Under the pieces are notes generated by a model. That model had not been told where the DNA came from. It saw only the letters and a list, made by a program, of their open reading frames with translations, and did no database searches. Of a DNA stretch of 11,850 nucleotides, positions 6,622 to 11,850 are shown piece by piece. The stretch's first letter is position 1; every line of letters begins with the position of its first letter. The position numbers and the translations under genes are program-made. The DNA is from Roseburia sp. (GTDB lineage Bacteria > Bacillota > Clostridia > Lachnospirales > Lachnospiraceae). The DNA is taken from assembly GCA_017626625.1 (NCBI GenBank), contig JAGAIK010000626.1:1-11850 (forward strand), written 5' to 3'.

Positions 6622-9516
6622 CTAGCGTATTTTCCCTTTCTTCCTAACCAGAATCTGCTCTGCCCCTTCCAGCCCAGCAGCATTTTTTAATTCTTCCTGA
6701 TATAAATCAGAAAATCCTTCCGGAACCTGCTCTGTCACCGTAGCCTGCCGCCAGTTATTTTCTTCTTTATCCGTTGTTCTCAAGAGTCCTAACTTCTTGC
6801 ATTCCGCAAACACTTGGTCAAAACATTTATTAATTCTGTCCCGTTCCTTTCCTTCCGGAAACAGCTTCACCATCCCTGGTTCTTCCTTCGAGAAATCCCA
6901 CGTCATTGCCCTTTCTGAATGTCCGCATAGATAATCAGAACGCCAGGGAAGCTTATCATGCACATAACAGGCAAATGCTCTTGCAAACATCTCTACATTA
7001 CTATGCCAGTAACCGTTATCTTCCTTGCTATGCAGACTATCCGCTTTCACAGAATTTTTATAAAAATCCGTCTCTACCTCCAATTTTTCATGCGCCCCCC
7101 GGAAATCACATTCAAAGCTGTAGATAGCATAGTAAAGCTGATTCCGGATATCCTTAGTAATCATATGTCCTGTCACAGATTTTCTAAAATTGCTTAATTC
7201 TTCTATCTTTTCAGTTATCCATTTTACCCTCCGCTCACTGTCCTGCTCTTCTTTTTCGACATCAATACTTCTTACCTGTGCTGTCGCCTTAATCTCTTCC
7301 TTTAAATGCGCCCATTCTTCTTTCTCGTTATCATTTAATTTTCCTTCCGGAAGTATTTGCTCCAATAACTCATCTAAGCGTTTTCCATCACGTTCCAGCC
7401 TTTTGGCGCTGCGCACCTGTGCTTCTTCTTCCGTTTCAGGACGATATTTCATAGTTTCCAACAACTGTTTCATAGAAGCAGGCACTCTTTTATCCCTGAG
7501 ATTTTCTGTCATAAATCCGTTTAGCCCAAGCCGCTTCCCCATGATATCATCAAAAGCATGTCCCCATTCATGGGCCAGGCTTCCCGCTCCACGCATTTTC
7601 GTAAGATTAATGACTTCTCTTGACGGTTCATAGTGTGCCACCGCATTTCCATGCCCCCTGGAACCAAAAGCAATCGACAACCTGTTCCCAAGTGAAACAT
7701 CAGAAATATCCATATCTAATGCCACTGCCAAATCGCTGAACGCATCATATCCCATATTTAAGGATGCCTGACGATCAGTCTCATTCATCCAGTTGCCAAA
7801 TTCTCCGCCGGAAAAGCCAAAGGTTTCTATATACATATTCCCATTTGCTGGTTTTTCTGCTGTAATTCCATTGGCAGGACCATCTCTTACAATGTGTTCT
7901 AACTGCTCCGGAACAAATTTCTTTTTTCTTGTCCCGCCATATTCTTTGTGCAATTCCTTTGCTTTTTCATATGCTTCCTGCTCGCTTTCGATTCCCTCTG
8001 CAAGAATACGCCTTCCTTTTAAAACCACATACGATTTTTTCTGTGACAGATAACGGACAGAAAATCCCTTTGGCAGCCTTTCCTCCGCCGGAACCCCAAA
8101 TTGCTCTTTTTCAATCCTATTGTCCATTATTTGAAAATCTGTCCGCCTTATCTGCATGGTCTTCAACATTTTATTGGTGACTGCAAATCCTTTTTCGGTT
8201 CTCGCAACCATATAAGGTGTAGTGCGTTCTACATATACACCAGAATTTACAAATTCATCAAATACATGCAGAATATCGGTATCACTTTTGACATTTAGAA
8301 GCAGTTTCTTTACATCCTTTATCAGAGATATGTAATCCTCCTGACATTTTCTCCTCAATTCCTGGGTAGTATCCATATAAGAATATGTCACCTTTGCCGG
8401 CAGCGATTTTCTTACCTCTTTGATGAAATAAGCCACTCTCACCGGCGTTCCCTCCCGTATCATCTGCAGGTAATCAGGCTTTTCCCAGATGTTATCTTTT
8501 GTAATATATTTCGCAGCCTCTGCCTCATTCATCTCAGCAATATCGGATATATCTAACCCTCTTTCCTTCCAGAGGTCTTTTCTGGCTCCTCCGATTTTCT
8601 TTCCAAAATCTTCAATTTTTCCTTTATCCGCTGTCCCCGGTGCTTTTGATTGTGTTTCTTCCTTATTTATTACTGCTTTAGAAATAATCTCTCCCTGGCG
8701 AACCAGATTATTAAAATGCTCCACCTGCTCTTTCAAACTATCTGCAACCGCAAAAGCATCTCCCAGTAGTTTTTTCTTTTCTGTAATTTTCATGGTTCTG
8801 ACATCACGCTGCAGCAATTCCTGAAAATGGATTTGCGAAGTATCCAATCCATAACTTTTGCATAATAAATATTGCGCAATATCAGCCTGCAGCCTTACCT
8901 GCATAGATGTCCATTTTTCTTTTCGTTCCAACAAAGCCATTGACAGCAACCTGATTACCTGCTCCACCTGCTTTGACATTTCTCCGGTCTGGGTAAGAAA
9001 AACTGTATTATCCTTATAATATACTTCTCCGGTTTTCTCCGAAGAATTTTCACCAAGAAAACTTATCTTTAATTTATTTTCCGCTGCCGTTTCATATATT
9101 GCAGAAAACAGGCTGTCATAATCATTTTCTTTCGCACTCTCTGATTTCCCCTGAGAAAGCATTTCATTCTTTTTTTCCTCATCAGCATTTGTCTGATTCA
9201 AATCAAAGATATATCTCAGGGTAAATGCGGTATTCCCATTTTCACCTTTTACCGGAGCCAGAATTGCCATTCCCTGTTCCCCACGCCGTATGTACAATCC
9301 GTGTTCCTTCCAATATTGAAAACTTCCTGCCAACTGCGCCTCCGGACGCTGTGCCTTCATCATGGCCGTATTATGGACAGAATACCCCGGAACCCGAAAA
9401 CGAAAATCAAGGTAATCCCTCATCCCTTTCTCATCATCAAAAGTCTGTCGGATTACTTCCTCTGCCTGAGCAAACAAGCGAACGGTCTTTTCTTCTTTAT
9501 CCTGCCAGCGGCTCAT
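6622..9516 (-). CDS. Polyvalent mobile-element protein: ArdC-like N-terminus plus LPD1-type HEWGH metallopeptidase-like domain
   Basis: The protein has 964 residues. Residues about 8-92 match the ArdC-like ssDNA-binding domain (V-P-G-Y-S-V-H-N-T, then F-Q-Y-W-K-E-H-G and R-R-G-E-Q-G-M-A-I-L-A-P). Residues 305-350 hold an 'IGGARKDLW' segment that recurs in such element proteins. Residues 568-870 resemble the large polyvalent-protein domain LPD1, with zinc site H649-E-W-G-H653 and a likely third ligand E842 in VEMFARAF. Polyvalent proteins are thought to enter recipient cells with conjugative or phage DNA, to protect it or modify the host; ArdC blocks restriction in a plasmid system. Cytoplasmic, with no signal peptide or membrane helix. 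GGGGG lies 6 bases before the ATG, inside the 3' end of the 75-residue gene. No terminator follows the stop, so transcripts may run into cotJC. Confidence 0.8.
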   Translation of the reverse strand: MSRWQDKEEKTVRLFAQAEEVIRQTFDDEKGMRDYLDFRFRVPGYSVHNTAMMKAQRPEAQLAGSFQYWKEHGLYIRRGEQGMAILAPVKGENGNTAFTLRYIFDLNQTNADEEKKNEMLSQGKSESAKENDYDSLFSAIYETAAENKLKISFLGENSSEKTGEVYYKDNTVFLTQTGEMSKQVEQVIRLLSMALLERKEKWTSMQVRLQADIAQYLLCKSYGLDTSQIHFQELLQRDVRTMKITEKKKLLGDAFAVADSLKEQVEHFNNLVRQGEIISKAVINKEETQSKAPGTADKGKIEDFGKKIGGARKDLWKERGLDISDIAEMNEAEAAKYITKDNIWEKPDYLQMIREGTPVRVAYFIKEVRKSLPAKVTYSYMDTTQELRRKCQEDYISLIKDVKKLLLNVKSDTDILHVFDEFVNSGVYVERTTPYMVARTEKGFAVTNKMLKTMQIRRTDFQIMDNRIEKEQFGVPAEERLPKGFSVRYLSQKKSYVVLKGRRILAEGIESEQEAYEKAKELHKEYGGTRKKKFVPEQLEHIVRDGPANGITAEKPANGNMYIETFGFSGGEFGNWMNETDRQASLNMGYDAFSDLAVALDMDISDVSLGNRLSIAFGSRGHGNAVAHYEPSREVINLTKMRGAGSLAHEWGHAFDDIMGKRLGLNGFMTENLRDKRVPASMKQLLETMKYRPETEEEAQVRSAKRLERDGKRLDELLEQILPEGKLNDNEKEEWAHLKEEIKATAQVRSIDVEKEEQDSERRVKWITEKIEELSNFRKSVTGHMITKDIRNQLYYAIYSFECDFRGAHEKLEVETDFYKNSVKADSLHSKEDNGYWHSNVEMFARAFACYVHDKLPWRSDYLCGHSERAMTWDFSKEEPGMVKLFPEGKERDRINKCFDQVFAECKKLGLLRTTDKEENNWRQATVTEQVPEGFSDLYQEELKNAAGLEGAEQILVRKKGKIR

Positions 9517-9724
9517 ATCCTTCCCCCTTCTCTAATTCCATCGTTTCATCATCATAAGCTACAATTACCGGGGTATCTTCCTGTCCATTTTTCTTTTCTG
9601 CCAGCACTTGTCGAAGTTCTTCTACCTGCTCTTCTGTCCCAAAAACTGTCACGAGTTCTTCTTCCCAGAAAGGCTTTACCAATATATGATTCTCATCTAA
9701 TATTTCATATGCAAATCCGTACAT
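9497..9724 (-). CDS. Small acidic protein of unknown function in element operon
   Basis: This 75-residue protein is strongly acidic (E-E-E-L, T-E-E-Q-V-E-E-L, D-D-E-T-M-E-L-E). It appears to be strand-rich with one central helix (about 29-46), and has no signal peptide or membrane segment. I do not recognise the family. The ATG has GGAG six bases upstream, and a second GGAGG overlaps the DUF6674 stop. It lies nine bases after that gene and overlaps the polyvalent gene by 20 bases, so the three are transcribed together and the last two are translationally coupled. The acidic character would suit a DNA-mimic or a partner of the polyvalent protein, but that is speculation. Confidence 0.7.
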   Translation of the reverse strand: MYGFAYEILDENHILVKPFWEEELVTVFGTEEQVEELRQVLAEKKNGQEDTPVIVAYDDETMELEKGEGYEPLAG

Positions 9725-9733
9725 GCTTCTCTC

Positions 9734-10492
9734 CTACCTCCTTTTTCCCTTTTTAAATGGCACCACATTTTCATCATCCTTCATCTGCTTTGTATTTTGC
9801 AGGTCCACATCTTCTGAGAGCTTATTGCATTTTTCCAATGCGCTTTCTGTAAAATTCAGCATTTTTTCCAAATGTTCTTTTTGCTCCAAATAAGGTTTCT
9901 TTACAATACTCATTTTAGAAACCTTTTCCTCCAGATACTCCTTCTTCTCTTTTCCTGTAATGGCACGCATCGCATTGGCAGCCTCTTGTCCTGCTTTTCT
10001 CATGCCATTTTCAAAGGCATCGATTCTCTCAATCGTATTTTCTACTTTCTTAATCTGCAATTTTGTCTTATCATGGAATTTCTCCAGTTTCTCACCAATT
10101 TTAAAGAACTCGGAAATACGATTTAATGCCTGTTTTCCTTTCTGTTTCACTGCGATTACAAGCTCTTTTGCTTTTTCGTTCATTTCTGCCTTGATTTCTG
10201 TTAGCTGCTTCTTCATATCATGGTAGTGCTCTTTCATCTCCCCTGTAGTTTCCTTTAAATACTGAGTTAGGGATTCGGGTTCGTATTCCTGGTTCATTTC
10301 TTCTAACTGGCTTTTTAATGATGAAATCTCCTGCAGCGCAGTATCCAGCTTTTCCTCTAACTGCTTCGTATATACTGCCATCGTCAACACATTGACAGCC
10401 TGCGCTTGTTTCTGACTTTGTTCTAACAACTTTACAAGTTCTAAAACTGCCTTCATTTCATCACTTTTCTTCTTTTTTACTGTTGCACCCAT
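9734..10492 (-). CDS. DUF6674 family coiled-coil protein
   Basis: The protein has 252 residues, highly charged and almost all helical. An N-terminal 'V-L-E-L-V-K-L-L-E-Q-S' motif is followed by a predicted coiled coil (about 45-70). The family's core segment covers about 95-190, including V-K-Q-K-G-K-Q-A-L-N-R-I-S-E-F-F and M-R-A-I-T-G-K. The tail is basic (F-K-K-G-K-R-R). It has the layout of DUF6674 proteins, which I know from clostridial conjugative elements and whose role is unknown. AGGAGG lies seven bases before the ATG, the best ribosome site in the window. It is the first gene of the three-gene element operon, behind a promoter at 10541-10569 and an operator-like palindrome. It has no membrane segment. 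Confidence 0.75.
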   Translation of the reverse strand: MGATVKKKKSDEMKAVLELVKLLEQSQKQAQAVNVLTMAVYTKQLEEKLDTALQEISSLKSQLEEMNQEYEPESLTQYLKETTGEMKEHYHDMKKQLTEIKAEMNEKAKELVIAVKQKGKQALNRISEFFKIGEKLEKFHDKTKLQIKKVENTIERIDAFENGMRKAGQEAANAMRAITGKEKKEYLEEKVSKMSIVKKPYLEQKEHLEKMLNFTESALEKCNKLSEDVDLQNTKQMKDDENVVPFKKGKRR

Positions 10493-10520
10493 AAATTTTC
10501 CTCCTGATAACTATTGTTTT

Positions 10521-10533
10521 TGCCATATTGGCA
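10521..10533. promoter_or_regulatory. Operator-like palindrome in leader of the DUF6674 operon
   Basis: TGCCATATTGGCA is a perfect 5-base inverted repeat around a 3-base centre. It lies just downstream of the predicted start of transcription and upstream of the DUF6674 ribosome site. A dimeric regulator bound here would act as a roadblock or cover the start region. Its arms contain G and C in otherwise very A/T-rich sequence. Confidence 0.4.
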
Positions 10534-10540
10534 CCTATTT

Positions 10541-10569
10541 ATTATAGAAAACTATGTTTCACGTTTCGA
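10541..10569 (-). promoter_or_regulatory. Promoter of the DUF6674 / 75-residue / polyvalent operon
   Basis: On the minus strand, TCGAAA (10564-10569, four of six to TTGACA) lies exactly 17 bases before a perfect TATAAT (10541-10546). The leader to the ATG at 10492 is about 42 bases. It diverges from the rpn promoter about 70 bases away. Confidence 0.7.
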
Positions 10570-10641
10570 CGGAATAAAAGCAATGTTTTTTTACTTTTAT
10601 TTTCTTTTAGGAAAATGTCCCCTTCTATACTATATTTTTCT

Positions 10642-10669
10642 TTGCTAATAGCCCAAAATTTGCTATAAT
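10642..10669 (+). promoter_or_regulatory. Promoter of the Rpn-like nuclease gene
   Basis: The site has TTGCTA (10642-10647), a 16-base spacer and a perfect TATAAT (10664-10669) preceded by TGC, forming an extended -10. Transcription should start near 10676, about 27 bases before the start codon. Confidence 0.75.
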
Positions 10670-10702
10670 ACAATTAAAGAGAACGAAAGGGGAGCATTAT
10701 CC

Positions 10703-11665
10703 TTGGCTGACAACACTATTTTTGATGACGTATTCCGCACCATGCTGGAAAAGATGCCGCAGTTGATTATCCCGGTTATTAATGAAGTTTTTCATACCTC
10801 ATATTCGGAAGATACGCCAATTCAGCAATACCGCAACGAACATCATACAAAATCCGGAGAAATTATCACTGACTCTTATTTAGGCATTGAGGATATGCTT
10901 TATCATATCGAATGTCAGAGCACCTCAGACAGCCATATGTGCATCCGCATGATTGAATATGACTTCGCCATCGCATTAGAACACGCAGAAAAAAATGATT
11001 CCTTCTTTGAGTTAAACTTTCCAAGCTCTTGTGTCCTGTATCTTCGGCAGAATGCTTCTCTTCCTGAAGAGCTTCAGGTAAAGGTAAATCTTCCTGATAA
11101 ATCGTCTTTCTTTTACAAAATACCGACTGTCAAAGTCCAGGAATATACGAAGGATGATATTTTTAAGAAACGGCTTCTCTTTTTCCTTCCTTTTTATATC
11201 ATGCGATATGAAAAGAAATTAAAAGATATCGGCGAAGACCCGGCAAAACTTACACAGTTTGTATCGGAATATAAAGATATCCGTATTCAGCTACGGAGAG
11301 AGCTTCCCAGAGATGAAGAGACAGATTTATACACCCGTCTGATTGAGTTGATTGGACGCATCGCAGATTATATTCTAAAAACAGAAAGCATCTTAAAGGA
11401 AAGGATTGGTGATATTATGGGTGGTAAAGTTTTAGAACTCGAAACGGATAAAATTCTGGAACATGGCATTGAGCAGGGCATTGAACAAACTACTGCCACT
11501 TTCGTGACACGTATGTTAAATCGGAATATGTCCATAGAGGATATTATTCTCTATTCAGGCTGCAGCCGTGATGATGTTTTACGGATAAAAGAGCAGGCGG
11601 AAACACAGCATACTCTTTCCTCCTCTGAGAATACTTTAAAGCGCAAGCCTTCTAAAAGCAGGTAA
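10703..11665 (+). CDS. Rpn / PD-(D/E)XK nuclease family protein (transposase-like), TTG start
   Basis: This 320-residue protein belongs to the Rpn-like PD-(D/E)XK group, often labelled 'nuclease family transposase' and present in many copies in Lachnospiraceae. The N-terminal helix reads F-D-D-V-F-R-T-M-L-E-K-M-P. The catalytic core has D57 (I-I-T-D-S-Y-L) and E70-x-Q72 (H-I-E-C-Q-S), the E-x-Q variant typical of Rpn proteins. A helical region follows, and the tail 'GIEQGIEQ...MLNRNMSIEDI' is characteristic. The start is TTG, with GGGGAG eight bases upstream; no in-frame ATG, GTG or other TTG is better. It is the only plus-strand gene, with its own promoter and terminator, so it behaves as an independent cassette. 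E. coli RpnA cuts DNA and raises RecA-independent recombination. Activity here is inferred. No inverted repeats mark it as an insertion sequence. Confidence 0.85.
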   Translation: MADNTIFDDVFRTMLEKMPQLIIPVINEVFHTSYSEDTPIQQYRNEHHTKSGEIITDSYLGIEDMLYHIECQSTSDSHMCIRMIEYDFAIALEHAEKNDSFFELNFPSSCVLYLRQNASLPEELQVKVNLPDKSSFFYKIPTVKVQEYTKDDIFKKRLLFFLPFYIMRYEKKLKDIGEDPAKLTQFVSEYKDIRIQLRRELPRDEETDLYTRLIELIGRIADYILKTESILKERIGDIMGGKVLELETDKILEHGIEQGIEQTTATFVTRMLNRNMSIEDIILYSGCSRDDVLRIKEQAETQHTLSSSENTLKRKPSKSR

Positions 11666-11702
11666 TACTACCCCTGAAAAATACGCAGTAATCATAATTT
11701 GA

Positions 11703-11744
11703 AAAAAGATGGATTCACAGTTCATTCTGCAAATCCATCTTTTT
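11703..11744. terminator. Bidirectional intrinsic terminator between rpn and the next gene
   Basis: A perfect 13-base stem (AAAAAGATGGATT at 11703-11715 with its complement at 11732-11744) encloses a 16-base loop. It has T runs on the 3' side of both strands. It can end transcription of the rpn gene and of the convergent minus-strand gene at the right edge. Confidence 0.9.
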
Positions 11745-11757
11745 CTTTTATCTGCAT

Positions 11758-11850
11758 TTAATTTGTTCGATTCGGTGCCATGAATGTATCATAGAACAAC
11801 TGCAAAGCACCTTCTTCTACTGAATTTCCCACGCCATGGTCCTGAATGAA
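11758..11850 (-). CDS. C-terminal end of an unidentified gene, cut by window edge
   Basis: The last 30 codons of a minus-strand frame end at TAA (11758-11760), 14 bases before the bidirectional terminator. The visible tail includes G-V-G-N-S-V-E-E-G-A-L-Q-L-F-Y-D and ends M-A-P-N-R-T-N. I do not recognise it. The gene is supported by the open frame running to the edge, the well-placed terminator and the orientation shared with the element operon. Confidence is limited because only 90 coding bases are visible. Confidence 0.5.
   Translation of the reverse strand, partial: FIQDHGVGNSVEEGALQLFYDTFMAPNRTN

Larger units (their letters stand above)
6596..11850. mobile_element. One end of an integrative/conjugative-type element, continuing past the right edge
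   Basis: From about 6596 rightward the DNA becomes visibly richer in A and T (codons such as AAA, GAA and TTA dominate). The gene set is typical of integrative elements: a polyvalent ArdC/HEWGH protein, a DUF6674 protein, a small acidic protein and an Rpn-like nuclease. It interrupts cotJC. No integrase, relaxase or VirD4/VirB4 gene is seen, so the type is inferred from cargo. The left limit is uncertain by about 25 bases and the right end is outside the window. Confidence 0.65.

Noticed and set aside
10703..11665. Rpn-like gene as a complete insertion sequence
   Set aside because: No terminal inverted repeats or target duplication flank it, and the family is nuclease-like rather than a classical IS transposase.
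1..11850. CRISPR arrays, tRNA or rRNA genes
   Set aside because: No regularly spaced direct repeats and no tRNA or rRNA core sequences were seen on either strand.

Overview
The window looks like chromosome from an anaerobic Firmicute of class Clostridia, probably Lachnospiraceae. This rests on strong GGAGG-type ribosome sites, intrinsic terminators, a CotJC-type spore-coat manganese catalase fragment, a DUF6674 protein and an Rpn-like nuclease of a kind common in that family. The genus cannot be named from this sequence.

Bases 1 to about 6590 look like resident, moderately GC-rich chromosome, with every gene on the minus strand. A type IV pilus block reads pilB (extension ATPase), pilT (retraction ATPase), then pilC (platform protein, cut by the window edge). 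The genes are 6 to 15 bases apart, so it is one operon driving pilus extension and retraction. Upstream, and separated by a terminator, is a single-gene ABC exporter of the fused membrane-ATPase type. Next comes a two-gene membrane-protein operon: a 78-residue two-helix protein and a DUF2085 protein that appears to start at an ATT codon. It has a good promoter, an operator-like palindrome and a strong terminator. Further upstream is the 3' two-thirds of a cotJC-like manganese catalase gene whose 5' end is missing.

From about 6595 to the right edge the DNA becomes visibly more A/T-rich and the gene content changes to that of an integrative or conjugative element. On the minus strand, a DUF6674 coiled-coil protein, a 75-residue acidic protein and a 964-residue polyvalent protein (ArdC-like N-terminus plus an HEWGH metallopeptidase-like domain) form one tightly packed operon. 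The last stop codon of that operon lies 26 bases from the first cotJC codon. Divergent from the operon, an Rpn/PD-(D/E)XK nuclease has its own promoter and a bidirectional terminator. The 3' end of another minus-strand gene enters at the right edge.

The main point of interest is the junction at about 6590-6621. A mobile element abuts a sporulation-type gene precisely where its first metal-binding helices should be encoded. This may be ordinary gene disruption, or a skin-like arrangement in which excision rebuilds cotJC. The 5' half of cotJC and the other end of the element would lie beyond the window, so this sequence alone cannot decide.
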